A DNA stretch of 64,000 bases from an uncultured Paracoccaceae bacterium (GCA_943787985.1 CALSOO010000004.1:1302001-1366000), one strand, 5' to 3'; counted from the stretch's first letter, positions 10,693 through 20,056 are shown. Translations and numbers: made by a program. The notes: generated from the letters alone by a model not told the origin.

Positions 10693-11838
10693 TCAGTTTC
10701 CTCGGATTGAAGTTGTTATCGGGTAAGCCGACAAAAAGCGGGCGCGCAAGACCAGAACCCACAAGATAACCGCCAGCACTTGGTGCACAATGGCGATGTG
10801 GACGGGCGCGCCGTACAGAACCGTAACAATGCCCAGCAAAATTTGCAGGCTCAACGCTGCAAATGCGGCATTAAAGGCGAATTGAGTACGCAGATGTGCG
10901 CTTTTACGGCCTCGAAGCCACACAACAACGGCAAAAGCGAACAGCACATAGCCGGTGACGCGATGCACAAACTGCACCAACCCCGGGCTTTCAAACAGGT
11001 TGCGCCACCATGGCTCCAGCACAAAGGCTGAGGCGGGGAAAATCTGTCCCCCCATCAACGGCCAATCCGTATAGCTGCGTCCCGCATCAATACCCGCGAC
11101 CAATGCGCCAAGCAGGATTTGTAGAAAGGTAAAGTGCAACAAGCCCGTCGAAAGGCCAAACAATTTGGCCTCCTTGCCACGCCGCGCTTGCATCAAATCC
11201 CGCTCTTCGCGCCCGAGCAACAACATGTACCATGCGATGAAACCGAGGATCACAAACGCCAGCCCAAGGTGGGTCGCCAACCGGTAACTCGCCACATCCA
11301 CCATGCCCTCGCCAGTGGTGACGCCAGAGGCAACCATCCACCACCCGATGCCACCTTGCGCGCCGCCAAGGGCCCCCAGCAGCAACAATCGGGGCGTCCA
11401 GCCCGTCGGAATTTGACGGCGCAACAAGAACCAGACAAAGCCGATGGCCCAGACCAGCCCAATCACACGCCCAAGCTGGCGATGGCCCCATTCCCACCAA
11501 TAGATCACTTTGAAATCAGACAGTTGCATCCATTGGTTCTGAATGCGGAATTCGTCGATCTCTTGATATTTGGCAAACTCCAAGGCCCAGTCGGCCGCGT
11601 TCAACGGCGGGATCGCACCTGTGAACGGGCGCCATTCCGTGATAGACAGACCACTGTCCGTCAGCCGTGTTAACCCGCCCACGGCGATCATCACAAAGAC
11701 CAGGGCAAACAGGATCATCAACCAGATACGGATGGCGCCACGTGCGCCACTGCGTCCTTTGTCAATCAAACCGGGTGTCGCGACAGGCGCAGGTTTGCCG
11801 CTGTCGACCTCTTCGAAAATACTGCGTTTGGTGCTCAT
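10693..11838 (-). CDS. ctaA: Heme A synthase (COX15/CtaA)
   Basis: An integral membrane monooxygenase that converts heme O to heme A for cytochrome aa3 oxidase. The 381-residue protein has about eight hydrophobic segments and the conserved histidine regions GHRQLGR, THLGLAF, VHRVTGY and VHQVLA. The early GGLTRLTDSGLSITEW stretch is the family hallmark. It follows trmJ by 57 bases on the same strand and leads into the M32 peptidase. Confidence 0.95.
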   Translation of the reverse strand: MSTKRSIFEEVDSGKPAPVATPGLIDKGRSGARGAIRIWLMILFALVFVMIAVGGLTRLTDSGLSITEWRPFTGAIPPLNAADWALEFAKYQEIDEFRIQNQWMQLSDFKVIYWWEWGHRQLGRVIGLVWAIGFVWFLLRRQIPTGWTPRLLLLGALGGAQGGIGWWMVASGVTTGEGMVDVASYRLATHLGLAFVILGFIAWYMLLLGREERDLMQARRGKEAKLFGLSTGLLHFTFLQILLGALVAGIDAGRSYTDWPLMGGQIFPASAFVLEPWWRNLFESPGLVQFVHRVTGYVLFAFAVVVWLRGRKSAHLRTQFAFNAAFAALSLQILLGIVTVLYGAPVHIAIVHQVLAVILWVLVLRARFLSAYPITTSIRGN

Positions 11839-11895
11839 AAAACCCTCATGCGTTTTGGGGCAATCTAGGGCTGTGCAAGCCCAGCGTCCAGCGGA

Positions 11896-12633
11896 TCAGT
11901 CGCCGCGTTCTTTCCAACGGACCATCTGCCGCAGGATGCCGTGAAACATTTGCACATCCGCACGCGTCATAGGCATACGGCTCCACATATTGCGCAGGTT
12001 CGTTTTCATGCTGGCCGCTTTGTGCGCGGGATAAAAGAACCCCGCCTCATGAAGACGCTCCTCGAAATGGCGGGCAAGATGGTCAACATCCTGCCCCTGC
12101 GCCCAGTTCGAGCCGGCCAGTTCCGTCACCGCATGGGTGACTTGGCCGCGCTGGCGCATCCATTCATAGCCCACCAACAACACACATTGCGCAAGGTTCA
12201 ATGAGGCATAGTCCGGGTTCACCGGCACGGAAATCAATGCATTGGCCTGCGCCAGATCGTCGTTCTCAAGGCCCGCGCGTTCAGGACCGAACATCACGGC
12301 AACCTTTTGACCTGCATCGACTTTCTCGACCGCGAGGCGCATCGCTTCCTCCGGGGAGTAGATCGTTTTGGTCAAATCCCGTTGGCGCGCTGTCGTTGCA
12401 AAGACAAAGGTGCAGTCATGCAGACTGCCTGCCACATCCTGTGACGTCTGCGCATTGTCCAGCACACGCCCTGCCCCTGATGCCATCGCAACAGCGGATT
12501 GGTTGGGCCAGCCATCCCGCGGATCAACAATGCGCATCCGCTCCAATCCAAAGTTCAGCATTGCGCGCGCCGAGGCACCGATATTCTCGCCCATCTGCGG
12601 GCGCACCAAGACGATATAAGGAGTATCAACCAT
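11896..12633 (-). CDS. trmJ: tRNA (cytidine/uridine-2'-O-)-methyltransferase, TrmJ-like SPOUT protein
   Basis: A SAM-dependent 2'-O-methyltransferase of the SpoU branch. All three SPOUT motifs are present: ENIGASARAM, FGPERAGLENDD and NPDYASLNLAQ, the last forming the trefoil knot. TrmJ modifies position 32 of tRNAs. I chose ATG 12633 (MVDTPYIVLVRPQMG, 245 residues), which matches the family N terminus; an ATG two codons upstream is possible. The open frame runs further upstream but would overlap the divergent thiE-like gene. Confidence 0.88.
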   Translation of the reverse strand: MVDTPYIVLVRPQMGENIGASARAMLNFGLERMRIVDPRDGWPNQSAVAMASGAGRVLDNAQTSQDVAGSLHDCTFVFATTARQRDLTKTIYSPEEAMRLAVEKVDAGQKVAVMFGPERAGLENDDLAQANALISVPVNPDYASLNLAQCVLLVGYEWMRQRGQVTHAVTELAGSNWAQGQDVDHLARHFEERLHEAGFFYPAHKAASMKTNLRNMWSRMPMTRADVQMFHGILRQMVRWKERGD

Positions 12634-12775
12634 GCCCATCCCATAACGCGGGCGTAAATCGGGTACAACGCCCCGCATCAGGCAGGACCAAAAATATGGT
12701 GGCAGCAGGCATAAAAGTTTTCTTTTCCAGACAATTGCGCTAATCAGCCCACAACTCAAGCAAAGGACCGATGCA

Positions 12776-13402
12776 ATGGCCGACACCCAGACCGAGCAGC
12801 CGCAACTCTATCTCATCACCCCGTCCGAGTTTGAACTCAGCCAGTTTCCCGACCAACTGGCCGCAATGCTGGACACCCATCCCATCGCTTGCGTGCGCAT
12901 GGCCATGGCCAGCAACGACGAAACCCGCATCAGCAAAGCGGCGGACGCCCTGCGCGAAGTGACACATGCGCGCGATGTGGCCTTGGTGGTCAGTGATCAT
13001 CTGGCGATGGTGGACCGTTTGGGGCTGGACGGAGTCCACCTGAGCGACGGCGCCCATCAGATGCGATATGCCCGCAAGGAACTGGGGCCGGACGCGATTA
13101 TCGGCGCCCACAGCGGCACGTCACGCCATGACGGCATGGCTGCGGGCGAAGCAGGCGCGGACTACATCTGTTTTGGTCCAGTGCGCGAAAACACCCTTGG
13201 GGACGGCAGTTTTGCCGAATCCGATCTGTTCAAATGGTGGTCCGAAGTGATCGAAGTCCCTGTTGTCGCCGAAGGTTTGCTGGACGTGGACATGATCCGC
13301 GCCCTTGCGCCCTACACCGACTTTTTCGGGATCGGTGACGAGGTCTGGAACGCAGAAGACCCTATTGCGGCAATGGGCGAACTTATCGCCGCAATGGACT
13401 GA
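12776..13402 (+). CDS. Thiamine-phosphate synthase family protein (ThiE-like)
   Basis: A 208-residue TIM-barrel protein of the ThiE/TenI family, which joins the thiazole and pyrimidine halves of thiamine. Visible family features are VVSDHLAMVDRLGLDGVHLS, IIGAHSGTSRHD and the phosphate-binding ADYICFGPV. No other thi genes and no TPP riboswitch are seen nearby, so it could be a stand-alone paralogue rather than the main ThiE. It ends six bases from the end of the convergent HupE gene. Confidence 0.82.
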   Translation: MADTQTEQPQLYLITPSEFELSQFPDQLAAMLDTHPIACVRMAMASNDETRISKAADALREVTHARDVALVVSDHLAMVDRLGLDGVHLSDGAHQMRYARKELGPDAIIGAHSGTSRHDGMAAGEAGADYICFGPVRENTLGDGSFAESDLFKWWSEVIEVPVVAEGLLDVDMIRALAPYTDFFGIGDEVWNAEDPIAAMGELIAAMD

Positions 13403-13408
13403 TTTTTA

Positions 13409-14557
13409 TCATAAAAACACCCGCTCTACACACCAGTACGCCCCAACCAGCGCAATCGCGCAGGACGCGGGGATAGAGATCGCACGCCGGTACCATTCCT
13501 TGCGGGCGAACCATCCCACAAGGGCAAAGGCCATCGCGATCACCGCCAACTGGCCGAATTCCACACCAATGTTAAAGCCGATCAGCGCGGGTATGAATTG
13601 CCCTTCTGGCAATCCGAATTCCCCCAGCACAGAGGCAAACCCAAGCCCGTGCAACAGCCCGAACCCGAAAATCACCACAGGGCGCCATCGATTGAGCCCG
13701 GAGGTAAATATGTTCTCGACCGCCACATAAACGATCGAGGCGGCAATCAACGGCTCGACAATGCTGCCCGGAACCATGACCCAACCCATCGCGCCGAGTG
13801 CCAGTGTCACCGTGTGCGCCAGCGTAAATGCGGACACCTGCCACAACAGCGGGCGCAGCTTGGCCGAGAGGAAAAACAGCCCCAATACGAACAGGATATG
13901 ATCCAGCCCTTTGGGCAGGATGTGATCAAAGCCGACAGGAATGTAGGACACAAACGGTTGCCATCCTGTGTCAGCACCGCCACCTGTCAGCGCGATCTCG
14001 GGGCTGGATGCGCCACCCTGCAACAATCCGGTATAAGGTGCCTCAACCCCTTGTTGACGCAGCACAAAACTGCCTGCCCCCTTTGGCCAGCTGATGACCA
14101 CAGATTGCGCGGTTTCCGCGATATAGGCGTCCAGCACCAGCGACGTCACACGTGGCTGTTCCAGATCGTCACTGTCGCTCATTTGGAACGTCGTCAGGTT
14201 GAGCGGCATCGCAACACCGTCGACGCTTAGGAAGGGAACGGCGTTCCAGTCGTTGACCAGTTCCGGCAGTTTTCGCCCGATGTCTGTGACAGGCAAGGCC
14301 CGCAAGGCCTCGTAGTCAGAGAGGTTTTCGGCCTCATCCGTGTCTTCAACAGTGTCCAGATCGATATTGGCCAGAAAGGCTTCGACGTTGGCCGTCACCG
14401 CGAACCGCAAGACCGTGCCATCCACAACCGTCATGTCAGACAGGGTCGGCAGCACCTCATGCGCATGGCCCACAACCGCGTGAAGGCCCAGCCAAATGCT
14501 TGACATCACCGCCAGAAGCCGCAGCTTACCCGTAACCTGATAGAAAGTTGTCCCCAT
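13409..14557 (-). CDS. HupE/UreJ-family membrane protein
   Basis: A protein with a probable signal sequence (MGTTFYQVTGKLRLLAV...), an extracytoplasmic region to about residue 195 and then six or seven hydrophobic segments. The motif GFDHILPKGLDHILFVLG is characteristic of the HupE/UreJ group, some of which import nickel or cobalt. I chose ATG 14557-14555 (382 residues). This start shares two bases with that of the divergent DUF4198 gene; later starts (for example ATG 14506) would shorten the signal sequence. Together with the DUF4198 neighbour it suggests a metal-handling pair. Confidence 0.8.
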   Translation of the reverse strand: MGTTFYQVTGKLRLLAVMSSIWLGLHAVVGHAHEVLPTLSDMTVVDGTVLRFAVTANVEAFLANIDLDTVEDTDEAENLSDYEALRALPVTDIGRKLPELVNDWNAVPFLSVDGVAMPLNLTTFQMSDSDDLEQPRVTSLVLDAYIAETAQSVVISWPKGAGSFVLRQQGVEAPYTGLLQGGASSPEIALTGGGADTGWQPFVSYIPVGFDHILPKGLDHILFVLGLFFLSAKLRPLLWQVSAFTLAHTVTLALGAMGWVMVPGSIVEPLIAASIVYVAVENIFTSGLNRWRPVVIFGFGLLHGLGFASVLGEFGLPEGQFIPALIGFNIGVEFGQLAVIAMAFALVGWFARKEWYRRAISIPASCAIALVGAYWCVERVFL

Positions 14558-15356
14558 GTCTTTGTCCCGTCTTTTTGGTTGTGCCGCACTTGTCGCGTCG
14601 CCGCTCATGCTGTCTGCCCACGAGTTTTGGATCGAACCGCTGGAGTTTCAAGTCGAAAGTGGCGCGCCCATGGTTGCCAATCTCAAAAACGGACAAGAGT
14701 TTCAAGGGAACGACCTTGCCTATTTCTCAACCTCGAGCACGCGGTTTGATGTGATCCACGGGGACAAGGTCAAGCCACTCGAGGGCCGCATGGGGGATCG
14801 TCCGGCCGTGAACCTCACTGCGGGAGACGACGGTCTGGTCGTCATTGTGCATGAAACCACGCCCTCCCGTCTGAAGTACGCCACATGGGAGAAATTCGCC
14901 AAGTTCGTGGCGCATAAGGATTTCAAGGATATGGAGGCGCGCCACACAGCAGCCGGGTTTCCACGCGAAGGGTTTCGCGAAAGTTACACCCGTCACGTCA
15001 AGACGTTGATCGCCGTCGGACATGGCAACGGGGCAGATACAGAAACAGGTATGGCAACCGAAATTGTCGCAATCTCAAACCCTTATGACCCCGCCTTCAC
15101 AGGAGACATGCAAATTAAGCTTTTGTTAGAGGGGGCACCAAGGCCGGATGCGCAGATTGAAGTGTTCGCGCGCGACACAGACGGCGTGGTCACCATCACA
15201 CTGCACAAAACAGACGCCAAAGGCCTCGCAACCATTCCGGTTCTCAAAGGGCATGACTATCTTTTTGATGCGGTGCACATCCGCCCCTACACCGGGGACA
15301 AGGACGCCGCGTGGGAGACACTTTGGGCTGCATTGACCTTTGGCGTGCCGCAATGA
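14556..15356 (+). CDS. DUF4198-family exported protein
   Basis: A 266-residue protein with a signal peptide (MSLSRLFGCAALVASPLMLSA, then HEFWIEP). The mature start and the beta-rich C-terminal region are those of DUF4198, a family linked to nickel/cobalt uptake. ATG 14556 is the first possible start, because an in-frame TAG lies five codons upstream. It is divergent from the HupE-like gene, and its 5' untranslated region and promoter must lie within that gene. psuK follows 40 bases downstream. Confidence 0.8.
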   Translation: MSLSRLFGCAALVASPLMLSAHEFWIEPLEFQVESGAPMVANLKNGQEFQGNDLAYFSTSSTRFDVIHGDKVKPLEGRMGDRPAVNLTAGDDGLVVIVHETTPSRLKYATWEKFAKFVAHKDFKDMEARHTAAGFPREGFRESYTRHVKTLIAVGHGNGADTETGMATEIVAISNPYDPAFTGDMQIKLLLEGAPRPDAQIEVFARDTDGVVTITLHKTDAKGLATIPVLKGHDYLFDAVHIRPYTGDKDAAWETLWAALTFGVPQ

Positions 15357-15396
15357 TCCGCTTGCACCCGTAAGCTGCACCCGTCAAAAGAAGCCC

Positions 15397-16290
15397 ATGA
15401 GCAAAACACCTGATATTCTGTGCATCGGCAGCATCTTATGGGACATCATTGGACGCTCCCGGGCGCAAATGCACCGGGGCTCCGATATGCCCGGACGCAT
15501 CACGCGCCTGCCGGGTGGGGTCGCGCTGAACATCGCGATGACCTTGGCGCGGTTCGGGTTCACACCTGCGCTGCTCAGTGTGGTGGGACGGGACGCAGAA
15601 GGCGATGAATTGGTCGCGGCTTGCGACGCACTCGGGCTGGTCACAGACACCATGTACCGCTCCGATGATTTGCCAACAGACCGCTATATGGCGGTTGAGG
15701 GGGGCAACGGATTGATCGCGGCCATTGCCGATGCCCATTCCCTTGAGGCGGCAGGCGACAAAATTCTACGCCCCTTGCGGGACGGAACGCTGGCCGACGC
15801 AGATCACCCTTATGACGGGATGATCGCGCTCGACGGAAACCTCACGCTCGCACTGCTCAGCGCATTGGCCATCAGCCCGCTGACGGCACGGGCCGATTTG
15901 CGCGTGGCGCCTGCGTCACCGGGCAAGGCGGCGCGGCTTGCCCCCTTTATCGCTGCAGGGCACGGCACACTTTATGTCAATCTCGAAGAAGCCGGACTGC
16001 TGTGTGACGCCCGCTTTGACACCGCCACACAGGGCGCACGCGCCTTGCTGGACAAAGGGGCCGCGCGGGTTCTGGTCACCAATGGCGGCGAAGACGCAGC
16101 CGAAGGCACAGGGGCCGACGTCATCAGCGCCACGCCGCCCCAAGTACAGGTGACACGGATCACAGGCGCAGGGGACACGTTCATGGCCGCCCACATTGCC
16201 GCCGAATCCAAAGGCGCGTCGCGGCCCGACGCGCTCACCCAAGCCCTTGAGGCTGCCGCAACTTATGTTTCAGGAGATCCGAATTCATGA
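15397..16290 (+). CDS. psuK: Pseudouridine kinase (PfkB family)
   Basis: Phosphorylates pseudouridine to pseudouridine 5'-phosphate. The 297-residue ribokinase-fold protein has LPGGVALNIAMTLARFG near the start and the ATP/anion-hole motif ITGAGDTFMAAHIA near the end. The frame is open to 15340, but the overlap with the DUF4198 gene and the family N terminus favour ATG 15397. The specific call rests on the ATGA overlap with psuG; PfkB sequence alone does not give the substrate. Confidence 0.88.
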   Translation: MSKTPDILCIGSILWDIIGRSRAQMHRGSDMPGRITRLPGGVALNIAMTLARFGFTPALLSVVGRDAEGDELVAACDALGLVTDTMYRSDDLPTDRYMAVEGGNGLIAAIADAHSLEAAGDKILRPLRDGTLADADHPYDGMIALDGNLTLALLSALAISPLTARADLRVAPASPGKAARLAPFIAAGHGTLYVNLEEAGLLCDARFDTATQGARALLDKGAARVLVTNGGEDAAEGTGADVISATPPQVQVTRITGAGDTFMAAHIAAESKGASRPDALTQALEAAATYVSGDPNS

Positions 16291-17198
16291 CCCTCATCAC
16301 GATGTCCAAAGACGTTGCCGCCGCCCTTTCTGACGGACGCCCTGTCGTCGCTTTGGAAAGTACAATCATCACCCATGGCATGCCCTACCCGCAAAACCTC
16401 GAAGTGGCCCGTCAGGTTGAAAATGACGTCAAAGCCGCAGGCGCCGTGCCGGCCACCATGGCGGTGATTGACGGAACGTTGCACGCAGGACTGGAAGACG
16501 CACAGCTTGAAGCCTTGGCACAAGCCAAAGGGGTCGCCAAACTGTCACGCGCGGATCTGGCCGTCTGCATGGCGGATGGGAAAACAGGCGCCACAACAGT
16601 TGCGGCCACGATGATCGCGGCGCGATTGGCAGGGATCGGGGTTTTTGCCACAGGAGGGATCGGCGGCGTGCACAAAGGCGCAGAGCTGAGCTTTGACATC
16701 TCGGCCGACCTTTTGGAGCTGGGCCAAACGCCTGTGACGGTCGTCGCAGCGGGGGCCAAGGCCATCCTTGATATCCCCAAAACGCTTGAGGTGCTTGAAA
16801 CGCAAGGGGTTCCGGTGATCGCGTACGGTCAAGACGACATTCCAGCATTCTGGAGCCGTGAAAGCGGGCTCAAAGCCCCCCTGCGCATGGACACGGCCGC
16901 GCAAATCGCAGCCAGCCACAGCCTGCGCGGGCAAATGGGTATTCCGGGGGGGCAGCTGATCGCCAACCCGATCCCGCAAGACGCAGAGATTGCAGCAGAT
17001 ATCCTCGCTCCGATCATTGCGCGGGCGCAAAGCGATGCAAGCGCACATGGAATCACCGGCAAAGGTGTGACGCCCTATCTGCTACAGCGGATTTTCGAGC
17101 TCACAGAGGGGCGCTCCCTCACCGCGAACATCGCACTTGTGCGCAACAATGCCCGCTTGGCCGCTGAAATTGCATCGCATTTGTGCAAACCAGGTTAA
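16287..17198 (+). CDS. psuG: Pseudouridine-5'-phosphate glycosidase
   Basis: Cleaves the C-glycosidic bond of pseudouridine 5'-phosphate to uracil and ribose 5-phosphate, completing pseudouridine salvage with PsuK. The 303-residue protein has the family blocks VALESTIITHGMPYPQN, TGGIGGVHKGAE and SHSLRGQMGIPGGQLIANP. Start and psuK stop overlap in ATGA. Confidence 0.96.
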   Translation: MTLITMSKDVAAALSDGRPVVALESTIITHGMPYPQNLEVARQVENDVKAAGAVPATMAVIDGTLHAGLEDAQLEALAQAKGVAKLSRADLAVCMADGKTGATTVAATMIAARLAGIGVFATGGIGGVHKGAELSFDISADLLELGQTPVTVVAAGAKAILDIPKTLEVLETQGVPVIAYGQDDIPAFWSRESGLKAPLRMDTAAQIAASHSLRGQMGIPGGQLIANPIPQDAEIAADILAPIIARAQSDASAHGITGKGVTPYLLQRIFELTEGRSLTANIALVRNNARLAAEIASHLCKPG

Positions 17199-17281
17199 AC
17201 GCACCAGCGATGTTGCGCATTCCCATTGTAGTCGCAGGGCAAAACACATATTTGCCAGAACAACGCCAAGCGGACCATTGA

Positions 17282-18007
17282 ATGAACACCCCTTTCGACC
17301 CAGAAAAACCAAAGCGACCCGGACTTTTTGCCCGCTTGCGCTCTTCCTTCCTGACCGGACTGGTGGTTGTGGCCCCTGTTGGCCTTACAATCTGGTTAAT
17401 CTGGACTGTTGTCGGTTGGTTTGACGGCTTTGTCTTGCAAGTGGTGCCCAACGCCTATCAACCCGACCGCTTGCTGCAAACGTGGCTTGGACTGGATGAA
17501 ACGATCCAGATCAACATCCGCGGCATCGGGGTTGTATTTTTTCTGGTGTTCACAATCATTGTCGGCTGGATGGCGAAAGGGTTGCTTGGGCGCTCCTTGA
17601 TCCGCTTTGCCGAAGGCTTGGTGGAACGCACACCGGTTGTGCGCTCGATCTATTCCGGCATCAAACAGATTTCCGAAACGATTTTCGCGCAATCCGAACG
17701 CTCTTTTGAAAAAGCGTGCCTGATTGAATACCCCCGGCGCGGCATCTGGGCGATCGGCTTTATCTCCACCACCGCCAAAGGGGAAATCGCCAAAAGCACG
17801 GGCCACAGCGGTGAGGAATTGCTCAGCATCTTTGTGCCCACAACGCCAAACCCGACGTCAGGCTTTTTGCTGTTCATCCCCGCCAATGACGTGATCGAAC
17901 TGGACATGAGCGTCGAGGATTCAGCGAAATTGGTGATCTCTGCCGGTCTGGTTTATCCCAACGGCAAAGATCCAAGCGTTCCGCCCGAGGAAAAAGACGA
18001 CGCTTAA
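17282..18007 (+). CDS. DUF502-family membrane protein
   Basis: A 241-residue inner-membrane protein with two transmembrane segments (about 22-45 and 80-100) and a DUF502 soluble domain with ERTPVVRSIYSGIKQISET. The function of the family in bacteria is unknown. Its stop codon overlaps that of the convergent patatin gene (TTAA). Confidence 0.88.
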   Translation: MNTPFDPEKPKRPGLFARLRSSFLTGLVVVAPVGLTIWLIWTVVGWFDGFVLQVVPNAYQPDRLLQTWLGLDETIQINIRGIGVVFFLVFTIIVGWMAKGLLGRSLIRFAEGLVERTPVVRSIYSGIKQISETIFAQSERSFEKACLIEYPRRGIWAIGFISTTAKGEIAKSTGHSGEELLSIFVPTTPNPTSGFLLFIPANDVIELDMSVEDSAKLVISAGLVYPNGKDPSVPPEEKDDA

Positions 18008-19035
18008 GCGAACATATCGCGCAGGTTCAGGCTGGAACGGACGTTCAAGTCATCAAAATGCGCGTCCAGAAACGCCTGTGTCGCCGCTTCGCCAGCACTT
18101 TTCAGCTCTGAAATCACATAGCCGTTTGGCACGGATTTGGTGGCCACAGACAGCGCATTCATCACTGCGTCATCGGCAATCATGTGCATGTGCACCTTGG
18201 ACATTGTGCCGGGGTTCAGCGTCCCGTCCTCCAGCAGGCGTTGCACAAAGTCGATGGCGCGCATCTCTCGCAGCAAGGATGAATTAAAGCTGATCTCGTT
18301 CAACCGGTTCTGGATTTCCTGCGCTGTTTGGGGCAGCTTTTCACGCTCAAGCGGGTTGATGTTCACCACCACGATATCGTCGGGCAAAGGGTCGCCAAAC
18401 AGCGGGAACAACGCGGGATTGCCGGTATAGCCACCATCCCAAAACGCCTGGACGCGTCCCGTTTCAGTGTCAAATATCTCGACCGCCTGAAACAAAGTCG
18501 GCAAACAGGCGGACGCCATAATGACGTCTGCTGTGATCTCTTCGGCGCGAAATACGCGCAGCTTGCCGTTGCGCACGCGCGTGGCATTGATGAACAACGC
18601 CGGCCCCTCATCAGCGCAGACTTTCTCATAGTTCAATTCGCCCAGAATATCCGTCAGCGGGTTTTTGTAAAACGGACCATAAGCATAAGGCGACGCCATG
18701 CGGGTAAAGGCCTCCCCCATCATGTAAGGAATAGATTTTTCAATGGCTTGAGAGACGGCGTTGATCCCGAACGGTGACAGCCACTTGGTCAAGGCATCCC
18801 CATGCGCGCCGCCGACTTCCGCCCACAGCCAGTCCAGATTGTCACGGGCCCCGCGTGTGCCGTTCTGCACCATCCCCGCCTTCAGGGCCGCCGCATTCAG
18901 CGCCCCCGCCGAGGTGCCCGAAATACCCACGATCTCGATCCTTGGATCGGACAACAAGCACTCCAAAGCGCCCCATGTAAAGGCACCGTGCGCGCCGCCT
19001 CCCTGTAGGGCCAGATTGATCCGTTTGACAGTCAT
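18004..19035 (-). CDS. Patatin-like phospholipase / possible PHB depolymerase
   Basis: A serine acyl hydrolase of the patatin fold. The oxyanion loop GGGAHG, the nucleophile motif GISGTSAGAL and the catalytic Asp in WDGGYTGNP are all present. I chose ATG 19035 (343 residues), which has AAGG five bases upstream; the frame extends seven codons further. It lies 62 bases downstream of bdhA on the same strand, which suggests a role in polyhydroxybutyrate or lipid breakdown. The substrate is inferred from context only. Confidence 0.87.
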   Translation of the reverse strand: MTVKRINLALQGGGAHGAFTWGALECLLSDPRIEIVGISGTSAGALNAAALKAGMVQNGTRGARDNLDWLWAEVGGAHGDALTKWLSPFGINAVSQAIEKSIPYMMGEAFTRMASPYAYGPFYKNPLTDILGELNYEKVCADEGPALFINATRVRNGKLRVFRAEEITADVIMASACLPTLFQAVEIFDTETGRVQAFWDGGYTGNPALFPLFGDPLPDDIVVVNINPLEREKLPQTAQEIQNRLNEISFNSSLLREMRAIDFVQRLLEDGTLNPGTMSKVHMHMIADDAVMNALSVATKSVPNGYVISELKSAGEAATQAFLDAHFDDLNVRSSLNLRDMFA

Positions 19036-19097
19036 ACGCGCCTTTCTTGCGCGCATGGGGGATCCCTGCGCGACATCACATTATTCTTGATTGCGGT

Positions 19098-19883
19098 CTA
19101 AAGAGCCGTCCAGCCGCCATCGACGCTGATGGTCGTGCCGGTGATCTGGGCCGCCGCGTCAGAACACAAGAACACAGCCGTGCCACCCATCTGTTCGGTG
19201 GTGGCGAACTCTTTTGAGGGTTGGCGCTTGAGCATGACATTCTGGATCACGTCCTCGCGGCTCATGTTGTATTCTTTCATTGTGTCGGGGATCTGCTTTT
19301 CCACGATGGGGGTCAGCACATAGCCAGGGCAAATCGCATTCGCAGTGATCGGCTCTTGGGCGGTTTCCAACGCTGTGGTTTTGGTCAGACCGACAACGCC
19401 GTGTTTGGCGGCGATATACGCGGCCTTGAAGGGAGAGGCCGTCAACCCGTGGGCAGAGGCGATGTTGACCACCCTACCCCAACCGGCGGCGCGCATCATC
19501 GGCAGGGCAATGGCCGTGGTGTGGAAAGCAGAGCTCATGTTGATCGCGATGATCGTGTCCCATTTGTCTGCCGGAAATTCGGGGATCGGGGCCACGTGCT
19601 GGATGCCCGCGTTGTTGACCAGAATATCGCAGCGCCCCGCGTCCGTGATCAAACGGCGACATTGATCGCCTTTGGACATGTCCGCCTGAATGTAGCGCGC
19701 CTGTGTTCCGGTCTCTTTGCTGATCTCTTCGGCGATGGCATGATCCTCATCGCGGTCGCTGAAGGAGTTCAAAACAACATCCGCACCTGCGCGTGCCATT
19801 TCCCAAGCAATGCCCAAACCGATTCCCGAGTTGGATCCGGTGATCACTGCTGTTTTACCTTTGAGAGAAATTTCGAACGCCAT
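19098..19883 (-). CDS. bdhA: D-3-hydroxybutyrate dehydrogenase
   Basis: A classical short-chain dehydrogenase of 261 residues. It has TGSNSGIG (15-22) for NAD binding, NNAGIQ, and the catalytic Ser and YxxxK (NIASAHG, YIAAK). The later QxPDTMKEYNMSRE-like lid and C-terminal VDGGWTAL match BdhA, which oxidises 3-hydroxybutyrate to acetoacetate. ATG 19883 is preceded by AGGAG; the open frame extends upstream without support. Likely operon with the patatin gene. Confidence 0.92.
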   Translation of the reverse strand: MAFEISLKGKTAVITGSNSGIGLGIAWEMARAGADVVLNSFSDRDEDHAIAEEISKETGTQARYIQADMSKGDQCRRLITDAGRCDILVNNAGIQHVAPIPEFPADKWDTIIAINMSSAFHTTAIALPMMRAAGWGRVVNIASAHGLTASPFKAAYIAAKHGVVGLTKTTALETAQEPITANAICPGYVLTPIVEKQIPDTMKEYNMSREDVIQNVMLKRQPSKEFATTEQMGGTAVFLCSDAAAQITGTTISVDGGWTAL

Positions 19884-19971
19884 TGTGTGCTCCTGTGTCT
19901 GTGTTGGTCGCACCATGTCATGCTGCACCTGCGAAATAAATGGGGCGCAATCAGGGACGGCTCGCAAAAGG

Positions 19972-20050
19972 GTAAAAAAAAACGCCAGCACGAAGCTGGC
20001 GTTAAGTTATTGAGGCAGGTTTCATACAGGCAAGAAACCTATCGAGCAGT
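19972..20050 (-). ncRNA. Candidate small RNA with own promoter and terminator
   Basis: No gene covers this stretch between bdhA and the divergent peptide-binding protein. On the minus strand a promoter at 20057-20085 predicts a start near 20050. The transcript would contain a hairpin (AGGTTTC paired with GAAACCT, 20017-20040) and then a perfect nine-base stem (AACGCCAGC/GCTGGCGTT, loop of five, 19981-20003) followed by eight or nine U residues. The length would be about 80 nt with no credible reading frame. It could act as a trans-acting sRNA, or be a premature-termination leader for bdhA, whose start is about 90 bases further downstream. Confidence 0.6.
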
Positions 20051-20056
20051 GACATC

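Noticed and set aside
12634..12775. A TPP riboswitch upstream of the ThiE-like gene
   Set aside because: The conserved THI-box pattern (CUGAGA and the ACCUGA region) is not seen.
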